64,000 nucleotides of DNA from Flavobacterium sp. LC2016-12 (GTDB lineage: Bacteria > Bacteroidota > Bacteroidia > Flavobacteriales > Flavobacteriaceae): assembly GCF_015351595.1 (NCBI RefSeq), contig NZ_JADKPT010000008.1, positions 62,001 through 126,000 of the forward strand, in the 5' to 3' direction. Below the pieces are notes generated by a model. That model ran no database searches. It had not been told where the DNA came from and was given only the letters and a program-made list of their open reading frames with translations. Made by a program: the position numbers and the translations under genes. Positions 35,042-43,821 of this stretch are shown here, piece by piece; position 1 is the stretch's first letter, and every line of letters starts with the position of its first letter.

Positions 35042-36101
35042 GGAGATTCTGTTTTAGTTCCGTTAATAAGTCGTTTAGGTTCAAAGAAGCCACCGCAATC
35101 TTGTCATCGGCGGCACCGTAATAAATATATAAAAGGTCATCAAAAATGGCTGTTCCTGTTGGGAAAACCACATAATTTACATAACCATGTCGTTCGTAAT
35201 GTTCTGCAGGCGTAATAATTGGTTTTGACAATCTGCCTATAACTTTCTGTGGATTTTCAAGGTCTAATAATGCTGCAGAAGCATGATAAACCAATCCTTT
35301 TTCTCTTTTTTCTGCTGAATGATAAATCAATAACCATCCGTCTTTGGTTTCGATAGGTGGTGCACCCGGCCCAATATGACTTGTTTCATGATCGTATTCT
35401 GGTTCCATCACAATATGGTCAGGCAGGTTTTTTAAATAATCTTTCCAATATTCCGGAGTCAAGTCTCGTTTTTTCTCATAAGCGAAAATTTGAATCGATG
35501 GAAATAAGCGATGTAAACCCACAAATTTTCCATTTATTTTCTTTGGAAACAGCACTACATTTTTATCCCAAACCAATAAATGTTCTTTCATTGTTACTGT
35601 TAACGGATAATTTCTAGCAGTATTAACAGCCAATATTTTTGCAATACTTGGATTTTGTAAATGATTTTTTATCAGATTACTGAAATCATGCAAAATGAAC
35701 TTAGGCGTAATAATTCCTTTCTTTTTAAATTTTGTCAAATCCTTTGAAGTCGCCAGAGCCCCACTAGTATTGATACCATCATAGGTAACATATGTCATAT
35801 AAAATTTATCATCAATTTTAGTAATTCGCGGATCTTCGACACCGTGAATTTCATAAATATATTCAGGTTCAAAAATGGGCTCTTTATGTCTTTCTGCTAA
35901 AGTTGTAGGACCTTCAAAACGACAATACCCAATAGTTGAAAAATTACCTTTCTTAGCAGCTCTGTAAAACATGTGAACGGTATTTCCATCCTGATAAATA
36001 GCAGGATTTAAAACCCCTAATTCTTCAAAAGCACGATCTGTCTTTTCTAAGATCACGCCGTGTTTTGTAGCCATTAAAGTTTCCGTTGCTGCTAATTCCA
36101 T
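35022..36101 (-). CDS. GH130-family glycoside phosphorylase-like protein
   Basis: The ATG at 36101 (MELAATETLMATKHG) is preferred; an in-frame start at 36164 would add 21 residues of sequence unlike the family. The 359-residue protein has GH130 five-bladed propeller marks: GVLNPAIYQDGNTVHMFYRA, IHGVEDPRITKIDDKFYMTY, SHIGPGAPPIETKDGWLLIYH and YVVFPTGTAIFDDLLYIYYGAADD. GH130 enzymes cleave beta-mannosides, often by phosphorolysis. The stop codon overlaps the next start by 20 bases, so GH130 and GT4 are tightly coupled. No signal peptide: cytoplasmic. Confidence 0.85.
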   Translation of the reverse strand: MELAATETLMATKHGVILEKTDRAFEELGVLNPAIYQDGNTVHMFYRAAKKGNFSTIGYCRFEGPTTLAERHKEPIFEPEYIYEIHGVEDPRITKIDDKFYMTYVTYDGINTSGALATSKDLTKFKKKGIITPKFILHDFSNLIKNHLQNPSIAKILAVNTARNYPLTVTMKEHLLVWDKNVVLFPKKINGKFVGLHRLFPSIQIFAYEKKRDLTPEYWKDYLKNLPDHIVMEPEYDHETSHIGPGAPPIETKDGWLLIYHSAEKREKGLVYHASAALLDLENPQKVIGRLSKPIITPAEHYERHGYVNYVVFPTGTAIFDDLLYIYYGAADDKIAVASLNLNDLLTELKQNLHENDIK

Positions 36102-36300
36102 ATGTTTCCATTTATTTGATAAAATTACTTTACGAATAGAGGCATAATTAATCCAATCGATCAAAAAATTGACTCAAAAGGATTGATGTGGGAATTATGT
36201 AATAAGAAGAGGGGGATTATAAAATTAATGTAAAAAACTGGTTTATAAGGTGTTGACGTGATAAATTAACGTTAACGTTGAATCATTTTATGCTATTAAC

Positions 36301-36337
36301 AAAAAAGCGAAACCAGATTATTAGTTTCGCTTTTTTT
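36301..36337. terminator. Bidirectional hairpin terminator
   Basis: AAAAAAGCGAAAC (36301-36313) and GTTTCGCTTTTTT (36324-36336) form a 13-bp stem that ends in T runs on either strand. It lies downstream of the minus-strand membrane protein gene at 36437. Confidence 0.7.
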
Positions 36338-36361
36338 AGGCATTAAAAGTTCTATTTATGT

Positions 36362-36416
36362 AAGTTTTAAGTTTCAGGTTTGAAAGTTTCAGGTTTTCAA
36401 GTTTCAAGTTGAATCT
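36362..36416. repeat. Degenerate GTTTCAAG/GTTTCAGG heptad repeat tract
   Basis: Units such as AGTTTCAGG and AGTTTCAAG match those at 18755-18831 and 19011-19041 in sequence, here with irregular spacing. Noncoding. Confidence 0.65.
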
Positions 36417-36436
36417 GTTAATCCGACTGAAAACTT

Positions 36437-36904
36437 CTAACGATGGTAAGAGTAATGTTTTTTAGTAATAAAGGCAATCGGAATTCCGATGAAGAATATT
36501 AAAATCAGAATGGATAAAATCAAAGGGAAATCCAGATGTTTTTCCGGAAGGACTGGAAATACTGTTGGCAAAACCACGAGATTCATTATGATCCAGACAA
36601 AAATTCCATAGAAAATACCCGATAATAAAGTATTCTTTTTAATAAAAGTGAAATAGGGATAAATGGTGAAATAAAACCAGGCAAAAGTCAAGGCTATAAA
36701 ATAATGTAATAATAAACCATATAAGGCCATTTGTGAACCACCGGAATAAGCATCTTTTTTAAATATTCCCGAAGCAATAGATTGCAGGATTTTAATGGCA
36801 GTTGTTTTTTGCAGGACAACGGCATAAACTATAATAGCTGCAAGCATGTCTAGAGTGCCGGCAATTAAACCAGATAAAAATATTGTTCCGCTTTTTGATC
36901 TCAT
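36437..36904 (-). CDS. Four-helix integral membrane protein, unknown function
   Basis: This 155-residue protein is mostly hydrophobic, with four predicted helices: SGLIAGTLDMLAAIIVYAVV, LYGLLLHYFIALTFAWFYF, SGIFYGIFVWIIMNLVV and LILSILILIFFIGIPIAFI. The N-terminal phrase LSGLIAGTLDMLAA recurs in small Bacteroidota membrane proteins of unknown role. It is followed on the same strand by its likely terminator at 36301. No function is assigned. Confidence 0.7.
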   Translation of the reverse strand: MRSKSGTIFLSGLIAGTLDMLAAIIVYAVVLQKTTAIKILQSIASGIFKKDAYSGGSQMALYGLLLHYFIALTFAWFYFTIYPYFTFIKKNTLLSGIFYGIFVWIIMNLVVLPTVFPVLPEKHLDFPLILSILILIFFIGIPIAFITKKHYSYHR

Positions 36905-36941
36905 ATAATAATTTTGTGGTTTGGTTTGGAAAGTTTTGGTT

Positions 36942-37451
36942 TTAAGCTTTGTTCAATATTTTATAAATTTCATTCAATTGATGAGTATGTCTTTGTGTAT
37001 GAATTAGCGCAAAGGAAATCCATTCCAGAATAGTAAAATATTCATAACCTGGAAGTTTAGAATCAAGACAAGTCAATGTTAAATCATGGATTGCTGATAA
37101 TGTCAATAAATCAGCTTCTCTATTGAGCAGTGCTAAAGTTTGCTCCTTTTTATCATAATCGATGATTTCAGGTAGTAGAAAATCCGGAGATTCCATTTTT
37201 ATATCATAGTTCAAAAATAGTGCTTTCAAATCTTTGATGTATAAATCAGGTTCTCTATTCGTTTTTTCTGTTTTCCCTAAAAATAAGGCGGCATAACCAG
37301 AACTGGCCTTTAGAATATGTTGCGTGGTTTGTCCGGCTGTCCAGCTTCCTTCATATGGAACCTTATTTAGGTCGGTTTCAGAAAACTTAGAATGGATTTC
37401 GCTTAAATTTTTGAATGTTTCGACAATGTTGGTTTGAAGAGTTGTTTTCAT
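36942..37451 (-). CDS. DinB-family protein
   Basis: This 169-residue four-helix bundle is of the DinB/YfiT type. Metal-ligand histidines are visible in TAGQTTQHILKA (first helix) and in the C-terminal FALIHTQRHTHQLNEI. These proteins are putative metal-dependent hydrolases or thiol transferases. It lies 9 bases after the VOC gene on the same strand, so the two form a small operon of resistance-like enzymes. The substrate is unknown. Confidence 0.82.
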   Translation of the reverse strand: MKTTLQTNIVETFKNLSEIHSKFSETDLNKVPYEGSWTAGQTTQHILKASSGYAALFLGKTEKTNREPDLYIKDLKALFLNYDIKMESPDFLLPEIIDYDKKEQTLALLNREADLLTLSAIHDLTLTCLDSKLPGYEYFTILEWISFALIHTQRHTHQLNEIYKILNKA

Positions 37452-37460
37452 CTTTTTGAT

Positions 37461-37847
37461 TTAAATTGTGAATTCATTTACTGATGTGATCCACCAGACA
37501 TTTCCGAAAGGATCTGTTACGCCACAAGTTCGGCCATATTCCTGATCACTTAATCCCATCAATTCTGTTGCGCCTTCTTCAAGTGCTTTTTTGAAACTTT
37601 CATCAGCATTAGGTACATAAACAAATAAATTTGCCGTTTGTGGTTTCCAGTCACTAGTGGTGTCCGCAAACATAATAGTACTACCGTGAATGCTAATTTC
37701 AGCATGCAATGCAGTTCCGTCGTCACGTAATTGAGGAGCGTGTAAAACAGTAGCATTAAAAACGTTTTTTGTGAAGTCGATAAACTTTAATGCGCCAGCT
37801 AAAATTAAATACGGCATTACGGTTTGATGATTTTTAGGAATATTCAT
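37461..37847 (-). CDS. VOC-family protein (PhnB/YdhR-like)
   Basis: This 128-residue glyoxalase/bleomycin-resistance fold protein begins VMPYLILAGALKFIDFTKNVFNA. It has an ISIHGSTIMFADT strand, NLFVYVPNADESFKKALEEGATEL and CGVTDPFGNVWWITS, the standard PhnB-like order of two beta-alpha-beta-beta-beta modules. Small VOC proteins bind metals and act on or sequester small molecules. The substrate is unknown. It is followed by the DinB gene in an operon. Confidence 0.85.
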   Translation of the reverse strand: MNIPKNHQTVMPYLILAGALKFIDFTKNVFNATVLHAPQLRDDGTALHAEISIHGSTIMFADTTSDWKPQTANLFVYVPNADESFKKALEEGATELMGLSDQEYGRTCGVTDPFGNVWWITSVNEFTI

Positions 37848-37928
37848 TTGGTATGATTTGATGATTAGTGATTACCCAAATTTACAATTTTAAATTAAAT
37901 AATTAAAAACCAAATGATTATGTTTTTA

Positions 37929-38138
37929 TTACAAAAGCACTTCACAGTGATAACCGTACGAATCAAGAAGTTCGATGATTTTTTTATGTGAAATGGAAGC
38001 ACCATGAATACGCAGGATTTTATCACAATCTTCCAGATCAAAATTGATAGCACTGTTTGGAAAATCCTCAAGAAGTTTCCCCACAATCAAAATAGATTGC
38101 TCGACTTCATGAACATTTGTTTTGAAAACTTCTATCAT
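37929..38138 (-). CDS. Small conserved protein with ferredoxin-like (HMA-like) pattern
   Basis: This 69-residue protein, MIEVFKTNVHEVEQSILIVG followed by KLLEDFPNSAINFDLEDCDKILRIHG, has a beta-alpha-beta-beta-alpha-beta pattern like HMA metal-binding domains, but it lacks the CxxC pair. Such small proteins are widespread in Bacteroidota and of unknown function. It lies 11 bases downstream of the DoxX-like gene, suggesting co-transcription. Confidence 0.7.
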   Translation of the reverse strand: MIEVFKTNVHEVEQSILIVGKLLEDFPNSAINFDLEDCDKILRIHGASISHKKIIELLDSYGYHCEVLL

Positions 38139-38149
38139 TGCTTAAAAGT

Positions 38150-38530
38150 TTATAACGCAATATTTTTATAGCGCTCGATTTTATGATAATAATGATATGA
38201 AATAGCCAAAATCACTAAAAAGATTAGCGGGAAGAAAGACTGAAAATTAACTCCGTCTACAGCGAAATGGCTTATAGAAGCAAATATAAAGTCAAAACCA
38301 AATCCGGCATAAGCCCATTCTTTTACATTCTTAGGAATTGAAGGAATCACCAAAATTAAAACTCCTAGTATTTTAAATACAACTAAAGCATTTCCAAAAT
38401 ATTCAGGATAGCCTAAATGTCTGATTCCTTCTTTAGCCAATTCAGTCTGAGAAGTTAGTGCAGGCATAACACCTTCAAACAAGAAAATAATAGTTGTAGT
38501 AATCCAGAAAATAATCTTTGCTTTTTTCAT
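38150..38530 (-). CDS. DoxX-like membrane protein
   Basis: This 126-residue protein has four membrane helices. IIFWITTTIIFLFEGVMPAL is followed by the DoxX-like HLGYPEYFGNALVVFKILG and ILVIPSIPKNVKEWAYAGFGFDFIFASISH. DoxX-like proteins of this size occur widely and are proposed to act in redox or thiol stress, but their function is not established. It forms an operon with the small HMA-like gene. Confidence 0.8.
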   Translation of the reverse strand: MKKAKIIFWITTTIIFLFEGVMPALTSQTELAKEGIRHLGYPEYFGNALVVFKILGVLILVIPSIPKNVKEWAYAGFGFDFIFASISHFAVDGVNFQSFFPLIFLVILAISYHYYHKIERYKNIAL

Positions 38531-39029
38531 GTTGTTTTTGTTTTAAATAGTTATCAGTTAATTATTTATACAAATCTACTAATGTTATTTTTCTTACGGA
38601 ATAGTTATTTACGACTATTTTAGGGGCATTTGGGACAGAATTTGGGATTTTAGATTTTAGAGTGTTGATTTTAGATTTTGAGAAGGAGAGGATAGAGGAA
38701 AGAAGCAAGAGAATCGAACATAGAACATAGAAAATAGAATATAGAGGAAAGAAGCAAGAAATCTGCTAAATCTGCAGAATCTGCGAGAGGTTTTTTAAAT
38801 AAAGTAACCACAAAGATTTGTCACCCTGAGGAACGAAGGGTCACAAAAGAAACTCCACAATCAAAATCGCCAATCTTTGTCGAGCTACTCGCGGGGATCC
38901 CTCGTACCTCGGGATGACAAAAATGAGCATAATGAAATATATAAAAAAAATCCGCAACAATCCGTGTTTTCGCTTGCGAATCCGCGTCATCTGCGTTCAA
39001 AAAGCTTCGTGCCTTAGTGCCTTCGTGGC
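38531..39029. repeat. Repeat-rich intergenic region with a family E element
   Basis: The gap contains AGAAGCAAGA and ATAGAACATAG repeats (38700-38765), a family E inverted repeat (CACCCTGAGGAACGAAGGGT at 38822-38841 with GGGATCCCTCGTACCTCGGG near 38895-38914) and a phrase-like AATCCGCAACAATCCGTG/AATCCGCGTCATCTGCG pair (38945-38997). An open frame of 79 codons on the minus strand is an artefact of the repeat. Confidence 0.7.
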
Positions 39030-39065
39030 AAAAAAAAACGCTGCAAAACCTAAGTCTCACAGCGT
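39030..39065 (-). terminator. Terminator of the RND efflux operon
   Basis: On the minus strand ACGCTG...CAGCGT (39060-39065 with 39038-39043) is followed by a run of nine or more T residues. It lies 30 bases after the outer-membrane channel stop codon. Confidence 0.75.
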
Positions 39066-39093
39066 CATCTCAAATAAATAATTAAAACGGGTA

Positions 39094-40512
39094 TTATCTC
39101 CAACCACCGCCCAATGCACGATATAACTCGGTATTGGCAGAAAGTTGTGCTCTTTTTATATCAGCTAATTCCAATTCGCTTTGCAATAAACTTGCTTGCG
39201 CAGAAAGTACTTCAAGGTATTCGGCCATTCCGTTTTTGAATAACAAATTGGCATTTTTAATCGCTTGTTGCAACGTTTTTACACGTTCTTGCAAGAAAGC
39301 TTCTTGTTGTTGTAATTTTTCAACAGCAACCAAAGCATCAGCAACTTCACTAACAGCTACCAAAACAGACTGTCTGAAATTAATCACAGCTTTTTCTCTT
39401 TCAACAACAGCGATATTATATTCTGTTTTTACTCTTTTATTGTTGAATAAAGGTTGTGTTAAACCTCCTGCAACAGTACCGAATAAAGAAGCCGGAATAG
39501 TAAACCAGTTACTCGTTTCGAATGAATTCACACCACCTTGCGCCGTAATTCTCAAGGCTGGATAGAAATCTGCTTTTGTGATTCCAACATTCGCGTTAGC
39601 TACTTTTAAAGCCAATTCGGCGCTTTTTACATCAGGTCTTCTACTTACTAATGAAGACGGAATTCCGACAGCAGCGTTGTTTTTTACAGCAATAGTACTC
39701 AAACGAATCGTTCTTTCTTTTGAATCCGGAAAAGATCCTGTCAGTACGCTCAAAGCATTTTCCTGGATCGCAATGTTTTGCTCCAATAACGGAATCAATT
39801 GCGCTGAGTTTAATTTCTGCGCTTCCGATTGCTGAATTGCTAATGAAGTTACCTGACCAGCATCATATTTTAGTTTGATGATACTAGTTGTACTGTCATT
39901 TAGTTTCAGGGTTTGTTTGGCAATTTCCAATTGTGCATCCAACATCAAAAGATTGTAATATCCTTTAGAGACATCGGCAACAATAGTGGTCTGCAACGCT
40001 TTTTTTACTTCTTCAGACTGAAGATATTCAGCATAAGCCCCTTTTTTCTGATTTTTGATTTTACCCCAAATATCAGCTTCCCATGAAAGTGTTGCTCCGG
40101 CTGTGAAATCATTAATATGGTTTTGACCCAAAGCCTGTCCAAGGTTTTTTCCTGTAAAACTATTGTCTGACGGATTGCTTGTGCTGGCATTAACACCCAA
40201 ATTAATCTGAGGAACATTGTTCCATTTTGATTGTGTAAATCGGTATTGTGCAATTTCGATGTTTTTAGTAGCGATTTGTAAATCGTTATTTCTGATCACT
40301 GCTTCATCGATTAGCTTGATAATATCTTTTTCTGTAAAGAAGTTTTTCCACTCCAAATCGGCAATACTCGTCGTATCTTTTGAAACCGATGCATTCCTGA
40401 AATTCTCAGGAAGTGCATCTTTTGGAGTTTCAATATCCTTCGAAACAGAACAGGATATCAATGTGGTGATCAAAATAGCGACCATCACGATTTTGGTTAT
40501 ATACTTTTTCAT
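39094..40512 (-). CDS. Outer-membrane efflux channel lipoprotein (NodT/TolC family)
   Basis: The start at 40512 (MKKYITKIVM) is chosen over 40542 because the signal peptide begins there. The 472-residue lipoprotein has a lipobox LISCSVSK. Two repeated OEP domains are visible, one with NNDLQIATKNIEIAQYRFTQS and one with VSRRPDVKSAELALKVANANVG; RRPDVxxAE is a TolC/OprM-type hallmark. It forms the trimeric outer-membrane exit duct of the tripartite pump encoded by this operon. It is the last operon gene, followed by a terminator, with a 37-residue peptide gene between it and the RND permease. Confidence 0.93.
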   Translation of the reverse strand: MKKYITKIVMVAILITTLISCSVSKDIETPKDALPENFRNASVSKDTTSIADLEWKNFFTEKDIIKLIDEAVIRNNDLQIATKNIEIAQYRFTQSKWNNVPQINLGVNASTSNPSDNSFTGKNLGQALGQNHINDFTAGATLSWEADIWGKIKNQKKGAYAEYLQSEEVKKALQTTIVADVSKGYYNLLMLDAQLEIAKQTLKLNDSTTSIIKLKYDAGQVTSLAIQQSEAQKLNSAQLIPLLEQNIAIQENALSVLTGSFPDSKERTIRLSTIAVKNNAAVGIPSSLVSRRPDVKSAELALKVANANVGITKADFYPALRITAQGGVNSFETSNWFTIPASLFGTVAGGLTQPLFNNKRVKTEYNIAVVEREKAVINFRQSVLVAVSEVADALVAVEKLQQQEAFLQERVKTLQQAIKNANLLFKNGMAEYLEVLSAQASLLQSELELADIKRAQLSANTELYRALGGGWR

Positions 40513-40526
40513 TTTATATTTTGTCA

Positions 40527-40640
40527 TTAAATTTCTGTACAAGTATCTTTTTTAGTTTCAAGATCTTTTGAGATTCTGTACGATATATAGCCGATGCCAA
40601 ATATTATGGCCACCAGAATTGTCGTTATATAATTTTCCAT
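40527..40640 (-). CDS. 37-aa single-helix membrane peptide in the RND operon (AcrZ-sized)
   Basis: An ATG at 40640 lies two bases after the RND permease stop codon. The frame runs 37 codons to a TAA at 40527-40529 and ends 14 bases before the outer-membrane channel start at 40512. It encodes MENYITTILVAIIFGIGYIS followed by a basic-then-acidic tail (YRISKDLETKKDTCTEI). One hydrophobic helix of about 17 residues is clear, with positive charges just after it. AcrZ of E. coli is a similarly small helix that binds AcrB. A matching role is inferred only from size, topology and operon position. Confidence 0.6.
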   Translation of the reverse strand: MENYITTILVAIIFGIGYISYRISKDLETKKDTCTEI

Positions 40641-40642
40641 AT

Positions 40643-43600
40643 TTATTTTTCTTCTTCGTTATGAACTACGGCTACCGGTTTTCCGCTAACTTTTTCTTGT
40701 AAATGTTGGAATACGATGAATAATACCGGGATGATCAACAACCCTAGAATTACTCCTGAAATCATACCCCCGGCGGCACCAATACTAATCGAGTGGTTAC
40801 CTTGTGCCGATGGTCCTTTGGCACTCATCATCGGAATTAATCCTACTACGAAAGCCAGTGACGTCATGATAATTGGACGTAAACGTAATTTGGCTGCATC
40901 TATAGAAGCTTTAACCAAGGCCTGTCCGGATTTTCGTTTTTGGACGGCGAACTCGACAATCAAAATCGCATTCTTGGCGAGCAATCCAATTAACATTACC
41001 AATGCAACTTGTACATAAATGTTATTTTCAATTCCTGTTAAACCAATGGCTACGAATACTCCAAAAATTCCTGCAGGTATAGATAGGATTACTGCTAAAG
41101 GCAAAATGTAACTTTCGTACTGTGCGGCAAGTAAGAAATAGATGAATATCAAACACAGTAAGAAAATAGTTGCCGATTGACCTCCGGAAGAAATTTCTTC
41201 ACGAGTTTGTCCTGACCATTCATAACTATATCCTGCAGGTAATTGTTGAGCTGCTACTTCTTCAATTGCTTTAATCGCATCTCCGGAACTAAATCCTGGT
41301 TTCGGAATCGCATTAATCGAAATCGAATTAAACAAGTTGTATCTCGAAGCGGTTTCAGAACCATAAATACGGCTTAGTTTAACTAAAGTATTTATCGGAA
41401 CCATTTCGCCATTTTTGTTTTTCACAAAAACTCTGTCAATAGCTGACGGATCTGCTCTGTCGGCAATATCGGCCTGAACTACAACTCTGTAATATTTACC
41501 AAATCTATTGAAGTCAGAGGCTTGTGCGCTACCAAAATAAGCCTGCATTGTTTGAAGGATATCTTTTACTTTAACACCTAACTGATCGGCTTTTTCATCG
41601 TTGATATCCAATTGTAATTGAGGATAATCTGCTTTGAAACTGGTAAAGGCTACAGCAATTTCAGGGCGTTTCATCACTTCTCCAATAAAGTTTTGTGAGA
41701 TTCCACTAAACTTATCCAGTTTACCTCCGGTTTTATCCTGAAGCACTAAATCTAAAGCCTCAACGTTACTAAATCCGGGAACAGTTGGGAAACTAAATAC
41801 GAAGAAGCTTCCTCCTGAAATCGCACCCAATTGGCCACGAACCTGATTCATGATTTCGTCAATATTTTTAACCTCGCCACGTTCTTCATTTGGTTTAAGC
41901 AATACGAAAACAACGGCTGATGATGGGCTTGTAGAATTCGTCAATAAGTTGAAACCAGAAATAGCAGTTACAAATCGTGATGCATCCAATTTTTTCAAAG
42001 TGTTTTCTGCTTCAGTCATTACTTTCTGAGTTCCATCTAATGATGTTCCGGAAGGCGTATTAACAGCAATAGCAATAAAACCTTGATCTTCTGTTGGGAT
42101 AAATCCGGCAGGAGTAGTTTTCACCATTACAATCGTAGCGAAAGTAATTAAGGCCAATCCACCTAAACTAACCCATTTGTTACGAATTAAGAATTTTAAT
42201 CCGCCAACATAACGGTTGGTCAATGCTTCAAAACTATTGTTGAATCCGGTAAAGAATTTCTCTTTAAATCCTTGTTTTTTGTATGGAGCATCTCCTTCGT
42301 GTGCAGCGTGATTATCTTTTAAGAATAAAGCAGCAAGGGCAGGGGATAATGTCAAAGCGTTTACGGCTGAAATTACAATTGCAATCGCCATTGTAAAGGC
42401 AAACTGACGATAGAAAACCCCGGTTGAACCTTCCATAAAACCGACCGGCAGGAATACAGCAGCCATTACCAGCGTAATCGAGATAATAGCACCCGTTATT
42501 TCGTGCATTGCTTCATGTGTGGCTACTTTTGGAGACAGATGTTTGTGCTCCATTTTCGCATGCACGGCTTCGACGACGACAATCGCATCATCCACCACAA
42601 TACCAATCGCCAGAATTAAAGCGAAAAGCGTTAAAAGGTTGATCGAAAAGCCGAATAACTGCATGAAGAAGAACGTTCCTAAAATTGCTACAGGTACAGC
42701 AATAGCCGGAATTAATGTTGATCTGAAATCCTGCAAGAAGATGAAAACAACTATAAATACCAGTATAAAAGCTTCAATCAAAGTGTGTTCAACCTGTTCG
42801 ATCGATTGGTCAAGAGATACTTTTGTACTGTAGAAAATATTGTGTTTTATTCCTTGTGGGAAATCTTTAGAGGCTTTCACCATCAATTTATTAATGGCAA
42901 TCTGAATTTCATTTGAGTTAGAACCTGCTAACTGAATAACACCAATTACAACTCCTTTTTTACCGTTCAAACGAGTTAAACTGTTATAAGAGTAAGCACC
43001 AAGCTCCACTCTGGCAACATCTTTTAAGCGAAGGATTGAACCATCTGCATTCGAACGAATGGCAATGTTTTGATAATCCTCCGGTTTAGTAAGTTTCCCT
43101 TTGTATTTAATTACGTATTCAAAAACTTCTTTACTTCTTTCTCCAAATTTACCCGGAGCAGCTTCTAAACTTTTGTCCTGAATCGCTGCCATAACTTCAT
43201 TTGGCGTAACATTGTAAGTCGACATTTGAGTTGGGTTTAACCAAACTCTCATCGAATAATCTTTAACTCCACCAAAAATACTGGCAGAACCTACACCCGG
43301 AATTCGTTTAATCTCCGGAATAATATTAATTTGAGCATAATTGGCAACAAAAGTCTGATCGTATTTCGATTCGTCTTCTGTGTACATACCAATCGCCATG
43401 ATGAAACTGTTTTGTTGTTTCGCTGTGATTACACCTTGCTGAACAACCTCTGCAGGCAACTGACTTGTAGCCTGAGCAACTCTGTTCTGAACGTTAACTG
43501 CGGCCTGATCAGCATCTGTACCTAATTTAAAGAAAACAGTAATCGCAAGTGTACCATCGTTACTCGCTGTTGAACTCATGTATGTCATGTTTTCAACACC

Positions 43601-43810
43601 ATTTATAGATTCTTCCAGAGATGGTGCAACCGAACGTAAAACCGTTTCGGCATTCGCTCCCGGATAAACCGCCGTAACCAAAACCGAGGGAGGCGCAATA
43701 TCAGGAAACTGTTGTAAAGGCAATTTTGTAAGTCCAAGTACACCCAGGATCACCAATAAAATGGAGATTACGGTTGCCAGTACAGGTCTTTGTATAAATA
43801 TTTTGAACAT
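40643..43810 (-). CDS. RND efflux transporter permease (HAE1/AcrB family)
   Basis: This 1055-residue inner-membrane pump has twelve helices and two large periplasmic loops. It starts MFKIFIQRPVLATVISILLVILGVLGL, with the AcrB-like PLQQFPDIAPPSVLVTAVYPGA. The proton relay is visible in helix 4 as AIGIVVDDAIVVVEAV with the adjacent Asp pair, and the second half has LLAKNAILIVEFA. GFIPTEDQGFIAIAVNTPSG is a standard HAE1 motif. It exports hydrophobic compounds by proton antiport with the adaptor and channel encoded alongside. The gap to the adaptor gene is 11 bases. Confidence 0.96.
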   Translation of the reverse strand: MFKIFIQRPVLATVISILLVILGVLGLTKLPLQQFPDIAPPSVLVTAVYPGANAETVLRSVAPSLEESINGVENMTYMSSTASNDGTLAITVFFKLGTDADQAAVNVQNRVAQATSQLPAEVVQQGVITAKQQNSFIMAIGMYTEDESKYDQTFVANYAQINIIPEIKRIPGVGSASIFGGVKDYSMRVWLNPTQMSTYNVTPNEVMAAIQDKSLEAAPGKFGERSKEVFEYVIKYKGKLTKPEDYQNIAIRSNADGSILRLKDVARVELGAYSYNSLTRLNGKKGVVIGVIQLAGSNSNEIQIAINKLMVKASKDFPQGIKHNIFYSTKVSLDQSIEQVEHTLIEAFILVFIVVFIFLQDFRSTLIPAIAVPVAILGTFFFMQLFGFSINLLTLFALILAIGIVVDDAIVVVEAVHAKMEHKHLSPKVATHEAMHEITGAIISITLVMAAVFLPVGFMEGSTGVFYRQFAFTMAIAIVISAVNALTLSPALAALFLKDNHAAHEGDAPYKKQGFKEKFFTGFNNSFEALTNRYVGGLKFLIRNKWVSLGGLALITFATIVMVKTTPAGFIPTEDQGFIAIAVNTPSGTSLDGTQKVMTEAENTLKKLDASRFVTAISGFNLLTNSTSPSSAVVFVLLKPNEERGEVKNIDEIMNQVRGQLGAISGGSFFVFSFPTVPGFSNVEALDLVLQDKTGGKLDKFSGISQNFIGEVMKRPEIAVAFTSFKADYPQLQLDINDEKADQLGVKVKDILQTMQAYFGSAQASDFNRFGKYYRVVVQADIADRADPSAIDRVFVKNKNGEMVPINTLVKLSRIYGSETASRYNLFNSISINAIPKPGFSSGDAIKAIEEVAAQQLPAGYSYEWSGQTREEISSGGQSATIFLLCLIFIYFLLAAQYESYILPLAVILSIPAGIFGVFVAIGLTGIENNIYVQVALVMLIGLLAKNAILIVEFAVQKRKSGQALVKASIDAAKLRLRPIIMTSLAFVVGLIPMMSAKGPSAQGNHSISIGAAGGMISGVILGLLIIPVLFIVFQHLQEKVSGKPVAVVHNEEEK

Positions 43811-43821
43811 TGTCGTAAAAA

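Noticed and set aside
38821..39060. A 79-codon open frame on the minus strand
   Set aside because: It lies within family E and phrase-like repeats and has no protein-like composition.
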